Of a stretch of DNA of 64,000 nucleotides, positions 8,638 through 18,066 are shown in pieces. Origin of the DNA: Acidimicrobiales bacterium (GTDB taxonomy: Bacteria; Actinomycetota; Acidimicrobiia; Acidimicrobiales; Poriferisodalaceae); assembly GCA_041394185.1 (NCBI GenBank), contig JAWKIQ010000005.1, positions 1 through 64,000 on the forward strand, in the 5' to 3' direction. The notes under the pieces are model-generated. The model made no database searches, had not been told where the DNA came from, and saw nothing but the letters and a program-made list of their open reading frames with translations. A program made the position numbers and the translations under genes. Positions within the stretch are counted from its first letter, which is position 1; each line of letters begins with the position of its first letter.

Positions 8638-10455
8638 ATGATTCCACGCAAAGTCGCCGACCGCCTCAGCAAGTTGCTGATTGCCGGGTTGACGTTGGTC
8701 GCCGTTCTCGGGCTTGTTCCGAGCGTTGCCGAAATGGCCGACCCCGCCGCCGCTCAGACTCCGTTGGTGCCCGAGACACCTTCCACTGGCTACCCGGTTA
8801 TCCAGCAGGCCAACCAGTACGACGTGTGGGCGGCCGATCAGGTTGGTGATTACATCTTGTCGGGTGGCGACTTCCAGCAGATCCGCCTCCAGAACGGCAC
8901 CCTCATCAACCAGCCCTACTTCACCGGCTGGCACATCGACACCAAACAGATCATCTGCACCAACATCACCTTCGACGACGAAGTCCTCGAAATCATCCCA
9001 GGCAACGAACCAAACACAGCATTCGTAGCCGGCCGCTTCCGCAACATCACCGCACCAAACGGCACCTTCAAACGATCCAAACTCGTCAAAATCGAACTAC
9101 CCACCTGCAACGTCGACACCACCTTCGACGTACAAGGCACCTGGGGCAAAGTCTCCGAACTAGCCCTACACGACAACCGCCTATTCGTCGCAGGCGACTT
9201 CAGCCAGATCAACAACCAACCCATCGGCTACCTCGCCCAACTCGACCCCAACACCGGCACCGTCAACCCCAACTTCGATGTGGGTGTGGCCCCAGGCATC
9301 TATACGACCTTCCGGGGTATGGGGGTCGACCCGGCGGGTACGCGTCTGGTGTTGGGCGGCCGCTGGAGCAGCATCAGCGGCGTCGCCACCGGCCCCACCG
9401 CCGTCATCAACATCGCCGACCCCAACGCACCATTCCTCACCGCCCACCGGTCTTCTGGAATGGTTCCCACGATCGACCTGCAGGACGCATCGGTCAGCCC
9501 CGACGGCACCAAGATCGCTCTGGTGTATGGCACCGCAACCACGTCCGACTATGCCTATCTGGTCGAGGCCGTCGATCGACCGGTCACCTACACGTGGCGC
9601 AAGTACCTGCGTGACTCTGCCTTTGGTGTGGGCATGACAGACGACATCGTCTATGTGGGCGGCCACTTCTGCAAGATCGACGAGGGCCCTGGCCCCACCG
9701 AGATCATGGCTCCGAAGGGGCTCGATTTCTGTAGCGGCGTGTTCTTCGCCGGAGGGGCGTGGCGTACCCAGCTGGCCGCCCTCAGCGTCAACGACGGCAC
9801 ACCCCTGACCTGGAACCCCGGCAACAACACCTTCCGCGGCGCCCGCGAAATCACCGTCACCGAACGAGGACTACTGGTCGGCTACGACGGCGACCGCACC
9901 AACGGCTTCCTCGTCGGCCCCCTGGCCTTCTTCGACCTCGGCGGCGGTGGTGGTGGTGGTGGTGGTGGCGGCGGCGGTGACCCCGAATGCACTGCAACGG
10001 TTTCCAACGGCACCGCCATCATCACTTGGAACGCGATAGCCGGGGACCCGACCTACCAGATCCGCAAGGACGGTTCGTGGTTGGCCTCTACCCAGGCCAC
10101 CACCTACACCGACAGCCCGGCCACCTTGGCGACCGACTATGTGGTGCGCTACTGGCAGAACGGCCCCAACGACATCACCTGCGCCACGGTCGACGGAGGC
10201 GGCGGCGGTGGTGGTGGTGGTGGTGGTGGTGGCGGCGGCGGAGGTCCGGAGTGCACCAAATCGGCCCAGGGAGGCGGCGTCTTGTTGACCTGGAGCCCCA
10301 TCGCCGGCATCGGCACCTACTACGTGCGGCTCAACGGCTCGTGGCTGGCCAACGTCGATGGCACCACCTACCAGCACCCGGGTGGTGACCTGGCGGGCGA
10401 CTACCTCGTGCGCTACTGGCAGAACGGCCCCAACGACATCACCTGCTCGGTCTAG
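8638..10455 (+). CDS. Secreted delta-60-repeat beta-propeller protein with poly-Gly linkers (paralogue 2)
   Basis: The 605-aa paralogue of the preceding gene has a signal peptide (~1-40, PAAAQT), a propeller (~42-430) with FVAGDFSQINNQ and YVGGHFCKIDEG, and two C-terminal modules (CTATVSNGTAIITWN and CTKSAQGGGVLLTWS; each with WLA and YWQNGPNDITC). Where paralogue 1 has PQ-rich linkers, this protein has runs of 13 and 17 consecutive glycines. ATG 8638 was preferred because a typical signal peptide begins there; the frame is open upstream without a signal-like sequence. Part of the propeller (about 8960-9275) uses codons unlike the rest of the gene. A 203-bp gap separates it from paralogue 1, so separate promoters are possible. 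Confidence 0.85.
   Translation: MIPRKVADRLSKLLIAGLTLVAVLGLVPSVAEMADPAAAQTPLVPETPSTGYPVIQQANQYDVWAADQVGDYILSGGDFQQIRLQNGTLINQPYFTGWHIDTKQIICTNITFDDEVLEIIPGNEPNTAFVAGRFRNITAPNGTFKRSKLVKIELPTCNVDTTFDVQGTWGKVSELALHDNRLFVAGDFSQINNQPIGYLAQLDPNTGTVNPNFDVGVAPGIYTTFRGMGVDPAGTRLVLGGRWSSISGVATGPTAVINIADPNAPFLTAHRSSGMVPTIDLQDASVSPDGTKIALVYGTATTSDYAYLVEAVDRPVTYTWRKYLRDSAFGVGMTDDIVYVGGHFCKIDEGPGPTEIMAPKGLDFCSGVFFAGGAWRTQLAALSVNDGTPLTWNPGNNTFRGAREITVTERGLLVGYDGDRTNGFLVGPLAFFDLGGGGGGGGGGGGGDPECTATVSNGTAIITWNAIAGDPTYQIRKDGSWLASTQATTYTDSPATLATDYVVRYWQNGPNDITCATVDGGGGGGGGGGGGGGGGGPECTKSAQGGGVLLTWSPIAGIGTYYVRLNGSWLANVDGTTYQHPGGDLAGDYLVRYWQNGPNDITCSV
9940..9978 (+). repeat. GGC/GGT trinucleotide run encoding 13 Gly
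   Basis: Thirteen consecutive glycine codons, GGC at the edges and mostly GGT in the centre, link the propeller to the first C-terminal module. The pure GGT core is a microsatellite prone to in-frame length change. Confidence 0.9.
10195..10245 (+). repeat. GGC/GGT trinucleotide run encoding 17 Gly
   Basis: Seventeen consecutive glycine codons between the two C-terminal modules, again with GGC/GGA edges and a GGT core. The structure is the same as the 13-Gly run 220 bp upstream, which suggests duplication together with the module. Confidence 0.9.
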
Positions 10456-10483
10456 CCGAGCGTCCACCCGGCTATCCTGCGTG

Positions 10484-10856
<373 letters not shown>

Positions 10857-10976
10857 ACGAGCCAATCGAACCCCAACCAGCCGGAACCTCGGAATGAATC
10901 GGGACGTTCTCACGGTTGTCTCATTTAGCGTCCCCAGACTGGGGCCGACAAACCGCTCGACATGGCCGAGGCGAAC

Positions 10977-12194
<1,218 letters not shown>

Positions 12195-12318
12195 CGTTGG
12201 GCACCCGCTGCGGTTGCTGCGCGCCGCTTCGTAGTTCTAGCGAATACGATCGGTCACCGAACGCAAAGCCCGCCCTTCCCCGGCGGCGACGAGGGACCAG
12301 ATCTTGGAACGCGACAGA

Positions 12319-13011
12319 ATGACCACCGTTGGGCTGATAGCCCTTGCGCTCGCGCCGATGGTGTTCATCGTCTTGTTCGCCATCAACCGCGACACGAACT
12401 CAGGCGACCCGGTGGTAGCCGAGGGCACCCTCACCGACATCGGACAAACCGAAACCACGTCGGGTTCGAGCTCGGGTTCGTCGTCGGCGCCGTCCTCGAC
12501 CCTGCCCGACGGAGCACCCGCCTCAGACGACTCGTCGACGTCGACCTCTACCTCGGGCGATGTCGAGGTCGGGGTGGTCGTCGAAAGCCTCGGCACCACC
12601 AGCACCACAGCGCGGGTGGCCACTCCCACCACCCAGAACCCGCGGGTGTCTGGTACCACCGTTGCGCCTCCCGGCACACAGCAGTCGACCTCGTCCACCA
12701 CCACCGTCTCGTCCAGCACCACCAGCACCACCGCCGTCAACGACCCCATCGGCATCTGTGTGTTCGCCGATGGCTCGGTCGCCAGCGGCATTCGCCAGTC
12801 GACCTGCAAGGCCACCTTCACCACCGACGCGGCCGAGGCCAGGCGCATCTCCGAAGAGCGGAGACTGGCGACCACGACGACCACCACCGAGCCGACAACC
12901 ACCACCAAGGCCGAGCCGACCACCACCACGACGGTGGCGGTCTCCACAACCACTCAGCCCGTCTCGACCACCACCGAGCCCACCACGACCACGGCAACTA
13001 CCCAGGGCTGA
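12319..13011 (+). CDS. Membrane-anchored Thr/Ser-rich protein, unknown function
   Basis: The 230-aa product has an N-terminal TM helix (LIALALAPMVFIVLF, ~5-22). A long Thr/Ser/Pro low-complexity region follows, interrupted by a short ordered segment (IGICVFADGSVASGI with RQSTCKATF, ~145-170) that carries two cysteines. The C-terminus is again Thr-rich. The TTG at 12304 is an in-frame alternative start. The composition resembles the wall-spanning stalks found on other proteins in this window. Its 3' end overlaps the convergent phosphatase gene by 14 nt. Function unknown. Confidence 0.7.
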   Translation: MTTVGLIALALAPMVFIVLFAINRDTNSGDPVVAEGTLTDIGQTETTSGSSSGSSSAPSSTLPDGAPASDDSSTSTSTSGDVEVGVVVESLGTTSTTARVATPTTQNPRVSGTTVAPPGTQQSTSSTTTVSSSTTSTTAVNDPIGICVFADGSVASGIRQSTCKATFTTDAAEARRISEERRLATTTTTTEPTTTTKAEPTTTTTVAVSTTTQPVSTTTEPTTTTATTQG

Positions 13012-13597
13012 GGCCCGCCAGGTGAGCGGTCTCGTTGAACGAGACCATCACGGGCCGGTCGCGCACCGCCACCCGACAGATCGACGCCGGGTCCAGGCGC
13101 ATTCGCCACGAGAGTTCTTCTTCGACGCCCAGCGACCACTGAACCGCGGCCTTGATGGGCGATGTGTGGCACACGACGGCAATGTCGTCGCGGCGAGCCT
13201 GGTCGGCCAGCTCTTCGAGGCCGGCCCAGACCCTTTGCCTCAGATCCAGCAGCGACTCTCCGCCCGGGGGCGCAAACGAAGCGTCGGCCCGCCAACGATC
13301 CCAAACCTCGCCCGGCACATCAGCCAGCGGGATCATGTCGTATTGCCCATAGTCGAGCTCGATGAAGCGCTCGTCGACCTCGGCCTCGACGCCGGCCCGC
13401 GAACAGATCTCGGACGCGGTCGACACCGCACGTGCCAACGGAGAACAAACGACACGCCGGATGCCCAGGTTGGCCAACGCTTCCCCCACCGCTGCGGCCT
13501 GCATGCGCCCCAGATCGTCCAGCGGATTGTCGACCCGGCCCTGCAACAGGCCAGAAGCATTGGCGCTGGTGCGACCATGGCGAACCAGTATCAACAC
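12998..13597 (-). CDS. Histidine phosphatase (phosphoglycerate mutase/CobC-like)
   Basis: The 199-aa product opens with LILVRHGRTSAN, the RHG catalytic motif. A second conserved element is FIELDYGQYD, and the C-terminal His is in VVCHTSPIKAA. Branch-2 RHG phosphatases of this size act on small phosphoesters; the substrate is not clear. GTG 13597 overlaps the stop of the upstream membrane gene by 7 nt, so translation is probably coupled in the order zinc-ribbon protein, membrane protein, phosphatase. In many actinobacteria this locus near rnpB encodes an RNase H-phosphatase fusion; here only the phosphatase half is present. Confidence 0.88.
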   Translation of the reverse strand: MLILVRHGRTSANASGLLQGRVDNPLDDLGRMQAAAVGEALANLGIRRVVCSPLARAVSTASEICSRAGVEAEVDERFIELDYGQYDMIPLADVPGEVWDRWRADASFAPPGGESLLDLRQRVWAGLEELADQARRDDIAVVCHTSPIKAAVQWSLGVEEELSWRMRLDPASICRVAVRDRPVMVSFNETAHLAGLSPG

Positions 13598-14112
13598 GTG
13601 GGCGGGGTTCCGTCTGTGAGCTGGCGGTCTATTCGTCCGCTGCGGGCGAAGACCGAACGCCTGGCCGGGTCGGACAACCCGAAGCGGCCATAGGCCCACA
13701 CCAAGGCCAGGGCACCGGCGGCCTCGAGCAACAACGTCAGCGCCAGTGGACGGTCGAATGCCGGAATCGGCACGCCACCGAACGAGCCGCCGTCGACCGG
13801 CCACCAAAACAGTGAGGAGTGCGGCCATACGGGATCGAGAATCAGGTGAAAGAACCAGCCGATCGGAATGGCCAGCAGTCGGCGCCTGAGCAGACGCCTG
13901 CCCACGGTGATGCCCATGACCGCAAACATCAGCCCGACGGCAAACACCAGGGTGTGGGCCGGCCCCGAATCGGCGTCGAACCCACCGCCAACGGCCACGT
14001 CGACCAAATCTGGCAGCAGCGCACCCACGATGACCAGGCGATGATCTATGGCCGGGTCACGGAACACAACCCACATCAACACCAGAGAGGCTCCGGCAAA
14101 CCACAACAGCAT
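13591..14112 (-). CDS. Integral membrane protein resembling YdjM/DUF457 metal-dependent hydrolases
   Basis: 173 aa with four or five hydrophobic segments. It contains DHRLVIVGALLPDLVD, GPAHTLVFAV and WFFHLILDPVWP, which match the spaced His/Asp pattern (H, PDxxD, HT, HxxLD) of the YdjM/DUF457 membrane-hydrolase group. Assignment rests on that pattern only. ATG 14112 overlaps the upstream zinc-ribbon gene's stop by one base (TGATG), and the gene's own stop overlaps the phosphatase start, so it is the middle of a coupled three-gene operon. Confidence 0.7.
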   Translation of the reverse strand: MLLWFAGASLVLMWVVFRDPAIDHRLVIVGALLPDLVDVAVGGGFDADSGPAHTLVFAVGLMFAVMGITVGRRLLRRRLLAIPIGWFFHLILDPVWPHSSLFWWPVDGGSFGGVPIPAFDRPLALTLLLEAAGALALVWAYGRFGLSDPARRSVFARSGRIDRQLTDGTPPTC

Positions 14113-14840
14113 CAGGTACCACCGACCGGAACCAGGATTACGCCACACTCCTCGCAGTTGACGATCTCGCCCGGTGACAGCGACCGGATGCGGTCGAGGA
14201 ACACGGCCGACGCGCCCAGCCCGCACGCCGAGCACACCCCGGCGCTGAGCGAACCGACGGCCACACCACTTCGCGATCCGTTGCGCATGCGCTCGTAGCG
14301 AGCCAGCAGATCGGGTTCGACCGATGCCGCAGCCGCCTGGCGCTTGGCCGTGACCGCCCCGTGTTCGGCGTCGATCTCGGCGATGACGACGGTCATGGTT
14401 GCTTCGGTGCGACCCCGCTCGTCTTGGAGCTCTGCGGCCTTGGCATCGAACTTGGCGAGCGTGGCGTCGAGGGGCTCGGCCTGCTCCATCAGTTCGAGAA
14501 CCTCGTCCTCGAGGCTCGACTGGTGCCTGGCCAAGCTGTCGAGTTCGTCTTGAAGAGCGGTCAGCTCCTTGGGAGAAGTGATGCCGCCGTTGTACATGCG
14601 GTCGGTGTCCTCGGCCCGCTTGGCCTCGATGCCGGCGATCTCGTCCTCGATGGCCTTCTGGGACCGCGCGATGGCGTGGCGTTTGTCGGCCAGCTCGACA
14701 CGACGGTTCGCTATGGCCTCGAGGCTGTGATCCAACTCGGCGATGCGCGCCGCCTCGGGCATGTGTGCCCGCTTGTGCTCGAGCTGATCCAGACGCGTGT
14801 CGAGGTTCTGGAGTTCGAGCAGTGCCGTGAGGTTGGTCAA
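14112..14840 (-). CDS. Coiled-coil protein with C-terminal C4 zinc ribbon (CT398/Rv2229c-like)
   Basis: The 242-aa product has a long antiparallel coiled coil over residues ~1-190 (LLELQNLDTRLDQLEHKR onward). A zinc ribbon with CSACGL and CEECGVILV supplies the four Cys ligands. The family (PF02591) is widespread in actinobacteria, usually beside a Nif3-like gene and an RNase H/phosphatase gene; its molecular job is not firmly known. First gene of a TGATG-coupled operon running toward rnpB. A 73-bp gap separates it from the penicillin-binding protein gene upstream. Confidence 0.88.
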   Translation of the reverse strand: MTNLTALLELQNLDTRLDQLEHKRAHMPEAARIAELDHSLEAIANRRVELADKRHAIARSQKAIEDEIAGIEAKRAEDTDRMYNGGITSPKELTALQDELDSLARHQSSLEDEVLELMEQAEPLDATLAKFDAKAAELQDERGRTEATMTVVIAEIDAEHGAVTAKRQAAAASVEPDLLARYERMRNGSRSGVAVGSLSAGVCSACGLGASAVFLDRIRSLSPGEIVNCEECGVILVPVGGT

Positions 14841-14913
14841 CTCACACCTCCACTTGGGACGACCGGGTTCGTTCTAGCACCTCCGGCGGCCCGCGCGAAC
14901 GTCCTGCAGCGAA

Positions 14914-17367
14914 TCAGCCGCCGGCTGCCGTTGTGGTGGTCGCCGCCGCGGTGGTCGTGGTCGACGACGTCGCTGCTGTGGTTGTGGTCGACGACGAGGC
15001 CGTCGTGGTTGTCGTAGACGACGTGGCCGCCGTGGTGGTCGTAGACGAGGTGGCCGCGGTTGTGGTCGTGGTAGACGACGCGCCACCGGCAGTGGTCGTG
15101 GTGGTGCTGGAGCCACCATCGGTGGTTGTGGTGCTGGCGTCGGCCTCGGAGGTGGTGGTGGTCTCCTCGATGGTCGTCGTGGTGGTGTTCACGCGAGACA
15201 CGACGTCGACGCAGCGAATCTTTTCGCGGCGCACCAGCCCGTCGGGGTCGACGACCTCGATCTCGCACAGGGCGTCGTCGCGCGGCAGGAACGTGCCGTT
15301 GCGCTCGCCCAGATCGACCCTGACGTCGGTGCAGTCGAGCTCGACCTCGTAGGTGGTGCCGTCGTCGAGTTCGATCTCGACGTCGCACTTCTCGTCGGGC
15401 AGGTGCAGGAAGCGGCTGGCGCGCGGACCCGGCGGGTCTGCCGGGAACTCGCGGATCGGCAACGATTCGTGCACCTTGCTCATGAAGCTGCCGAATATCG
15501 GTGCAGGCACCCGGCCGCCGGTGACCCCGCCAAGCCCCCAGATGTTGCGCATCTCGACGATCTCGGTGGGGTCGCCGATCCAAACAGCTGTGGAGTAGTA
15601 GGGGGTGTACCCGACGAACCACGCATCGCCGAAGTCCTGGGCGGTGCCGGTCTTGCCGGCGGCCGGCTGACCATTGGCGATTGCGGCCCTGGTGCCGGTG
15701 CCGAAGCGGACGTTGGATTCCAGCACGTTGGTGACCCAAGCCGCAGTGTCTTCGCTGAGCACCCGTTCGCCACGGGGAACATGCTGATACAAGATGTTGC
15801 CGTCGCGGTCTTCGATTCGCTCGATGTAGTAGGGCTCCATGCGGACGCCGCCGTTGGCCAACACCGAATAGCCGACGGCCTGCTCGAGCGGTGTGACCTC
15901 CTGGGCGCCGAGAGACATCGACTTGAAGGGCAGGAACCTGTCGTCGCCGGTGCGACCGATCATGCGGCTGGCGACGTCGACCACCTGGTCGAGGCCGGCC
16001 AGGATGCCCAGCCTGACATACGCGCAGTTGGAACTGGCCCTGGTCATCGAGGCGATGGTGCCGGCGCTGCCGCGTCCACCACCGAAGTTGTTGACCGTGT
16101 AGAACCCCTGAGCGCCGTCGTCGAACACACAAGGGCCGATGCCGCTGATGGTGTCGTATGGCAAGAACCCGGCGCGCTCGACGGCGGTGGTCAATACGTA
16201 GGTCTTGAACGAAGAACCCGGCTGGCGTTTGCCCTGGGTGGCCAGGTTGAACTCGAAATCGGCGAAGTCGGGGCCACCGATGAAGGCGCGGATGGCGCCG
16301 GTCGAGGGTTCGATCGTTGCGATTGAGACCTCGAATTGCCCCTGGTCCTTGTCGGCGAAGAACTCCTCCACCGAGGCCCGCATCATCTGCTCCATCTCGG
16401 GGTCGTAGGTCGAGTAGATCCGCAGGCCGCCCGCATAGACAGCGTTGAAGCGTTCGTCGCGGGTCTCGCCAAGCACCTCGAGGTCGAGGGCTGCATCGGT
16501 GACCGAATCGAGGAAGTAGTTGCGCCTGAGGGTCTCGTCGGTGAACCTCGGGCTGAGGTTGCGGGTGGGCAGTGGCCGACGCTGGTATTCGTCGAACTCT
16601 TCTTCGGTGATGTGACCCTGGTCGAGGAGACGGATCAGGCCCACCTCGCGGCGCCTCTGAGCGATGTCGATATCGTCGAACCCGTCGAAGATCGATGGCG
16701 CTCGGATGAGACCAGCCAACAGGGCCGCGTCGCCGTGGTCGAGTTCTTGGGCTTCCTTTCCGAAGTAGGTCTCGGCGGCGGCCTGGATGCCGTAGGCACC
16801 ATTACCGAAGTAGATCTCGTTCAGGTAGAACTCGAGCAGCTCTTCCTTGGACAGCTCTTCTTCGAGCCGCGAGGCCAGCACAGCCTCGCGGATCTTGCGG
16901 TTGAGCGTGCGTTCGGGGCCGACGACGCGAAGCTTGACGATCTGCTGGGTGATGGTCGAACCGCCCTGGCTGATGCCGCCGGCCGACACGTTCGACATGA
17001 GGGCCCGCAGGGTGCCGCGGAAGTCCCAACCGTTGTGCTCGAAGAAGTTCTCGTCCTCGACCGCAGTGACCGCCTCGATGACCGCCGTGGGGATCTGTTC
17101 ATACGGGATGATCTGGCGGTCGATGCTGGTGTTCAGCACGCCCATCTGAACGCCACGGCTGTCGTAGACCTCGGTTCGTTGCTCGCCCGGTTCGAGGTTG
17201 AAGTCGACGATGAGGCGCTCGCGGCTGATGGGTGTGAGCGCCTCTTCGCTGTGGGGCGCGATGGCATAGCCGGCGGCTGCGAACACACCGGTGGCCATTG
17301 CGATGCCGGCAAGGATGCCGACCAATCTTCCTGCGCGCCATGCCCAGCGCCTGACTTTGACTCCCAC
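14914..17367 (-). CDS. Class A penicillin-binding protein (glycosyltransferase/transpeptidase) with Thr-rich tail
   Basis: The 817-aa bifunctional peptidoglycan synthase has an N-terminal TM (~11-33) and a GT51 domain with catalytic Glu in AVEDENFFEH, GGSTITQQ, and YLNEIYFGNGAYG. The transpeptidase domain has SxxK in PGSSFK (~385), SxN in ASSNCAYVRLG, and KTGTAQ (~570). After ~700 the chain has a small Cys-containing region (CDVEIELDDG, CEIEVVDPDG, IRCVDVVSR), then ~85 residues of Thr/Ser/Ala repeats and an AAGG end. The repetitive tail is beyond what the enzyme needs and probably threads the wall. GTG start; divergent from thiN with 60 bp between. Confidence 0.95.
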   Translation of the reverse strand: MGVKVRRWAWRAGRLVGILAGIAMATGVFAAAGYAIAPHSEEALTPISRERLIVDFNLEPGEQRTEVYDSRGVQMGVLNTSIDRQIIPYEQIPTAVIEAVTAVEDENFFEHNGWDFRGTLRALMSNVSAGGISQGGSTITQQIVKLRVVGPERTLNRKIREAVLASRLEEELSKEELLEFYLNEIYFGNGAYGIQAAAETYFGKEAQELDHGDAALLAGLIRAPSIFDGFDDIDIAQRRREVGLIRLLDQGHITEEEFDEYQRRPLPTRNLSPRFTDETLRRNYFLDSVTDAALDLEVLGETRDERFNAVYAGGLRIYSTYDPEMEQMMRASVEEFFADKDQGQFEVSIATIEPSTGAIRAFIGGPDFADFEFNLATQGKRQPGSSFKTYVLTTAVERAGFLPYDTISGIGPCVFDDGAQGFYTVNNFGGGRGSAGTIASMTRASSNCAYVRLGILAGLDQVVDVASRMIGRTGDDRFLPFKSMSLGAQEVTPLEQAVGYSVLANGGVRMEPYYIERIEDRDGNILYQHVPRGERVLSEDTAAWVTNVLESNVRFGTGTRAAIANGQPAAGKTGTAQDFGDAWFVGYTPYYSTAVWIGDPTEIVEMRNIWGLGGVTGGRVPAPIFGSFMSKVHESLPIREFPADPPGPRASRFLHLPDEKCDVEIELDDGTTYEVELDCTDVRVDLGERNGTFLPRDDALCEIEVVDPDGLVRREKIRCVDVVSRVNTTTTTIEETTTTSEADASTTTTDGGSSTTTTTAGGASSTTTTTAATSSTTTTAATSSTTTTTASSSTTTTAATSSTTTTAAATTTTAAGG
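14922..15190 (-). repeat. Low-complexity ACC-rich tract encoding Thr/Ser/Ala tail
   Basis: About 270 bp of ACC/ACG/GCC codons (on the plus strand GTGGTCGT-like repeats) code the C-terminal tail of the class A PBP, with recurring ATSSTTTT-type units. The repeat structure makes in-frame length change likely. Confidence 0.85.
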
Positions 17368-17427
17368 GAGTAACCAAAGTTAGTGGCCAGATCGCGACAA
17401 ATGCGGTCGCTCGGCCACAATGGGCCT

Positions 17428-18066
17428 GTGCGCGCGCTGATCGTCGCCAACGGCTCGAAAACCTCATCGCTGCCCGCAGAACTGGCCGGCAGCGGTCGCC
17501 CCGACATCGTCATCGCAGCCGACGGCGGAACAGCGTTGTTGCAGGCGTCGAACATGCCACCCGACCTGGTGGTCGGAGATCTCGATTCGGCCTCGGCCGA
17601 GGCCATCCGCTGGGCCCGTGACAGCGGCGCAACCGTACTGACGCACCCCCCGGACAAGGACGTCAGCGACCTCGAACTCGCCCTGGACCTGGCCATCGAG
17701 CGCGAATGCGACCAAATACTCATCTGGGCAGCTCTTGGCGGCCGGGTCGACCACTCACTGATCAACGTCGCCGTGGCGTGCTCGCCCCGATTGGCCGACA
17801 TCGAGGTTTGGCTGGGCGACGACAAGAAATCGATGACACCCGTTCATGCCGGCCGCTCGAGACGCCTGCCGGTGCAGGCGGGCGCCACCGTGTCGTTGCT
17901 CGCGATAGGCGGCCCAGCGCGCGTCAGTGCGTCGGGATTTCGCTGGGACCTCGTCGATGCAACCCTCGAGCCGACCAGCAGTCGCGGGCTCAGCAACCTG
18001 GCGACCCAGGGTGATCCCACGGTGAGCGTTGCGTCTGGCATCGTCTTGGCGCTGTGCAACCGTTGA
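17428..18066 (+). CDS. thiN: Thiamine pyrophosphokinase
   Basis: The 212-aa product converts thiamine plus ATP to thiamine diphosphate. Motifs are ADGGTALL near the N-terminus, VVGDLDSAS (metal/substrate Asp pair), PPDKDVSDLELAL and ALGGRVDHSLINVA, the signature GGRxDH of TPK. The C-terminal barrel includes VSLLAIGGPARVS. GTG 17428 was chosen because homology begins with RALIVANGS; ATG 17401 is an in-frame alternative. The last 13 nt overlap the start of a solute-binding lipoprotein gene, so the two are translationally linked and the partner is probably a thiamine binder. Confidence 0.9.
   Translation: MRALIVANGSKTSSLPAELAGSGRPDIVIAADGGTALLQASNMPPDLVVGDLDSASAEAIRWARDSGATVLTHPPDKDVSDLELALDLAIERECDQILIWAALGGRVDHSLINVAVACSPRLADIEVWLGDDKKSMTPVHAGRSRRLPVQAGATVSLLAIGGPARVSASGFRWDLVDATLEPTSSRGLSNLATQGDPTVSVASGIVLALCNR

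Noticed and set aside
10930..10950. Terminator after rnpB at CCCCAG/CTGGGG
   Set aside because: The stem is six base pairs with almost no loop and no U-tract, so it is not a convincing terminator.
14837..16132. 431-codon minus-strand frame in the PBP tail region
   Set aside because: It is an Arg/His-rich shadow of the class A PBP frame and lacks start context or domains.
17368..17427. Thiamine riboswitch before thiN
   Set aside because: The gap is only 60 bp and none of the conserved TPP aptamer strings are present.
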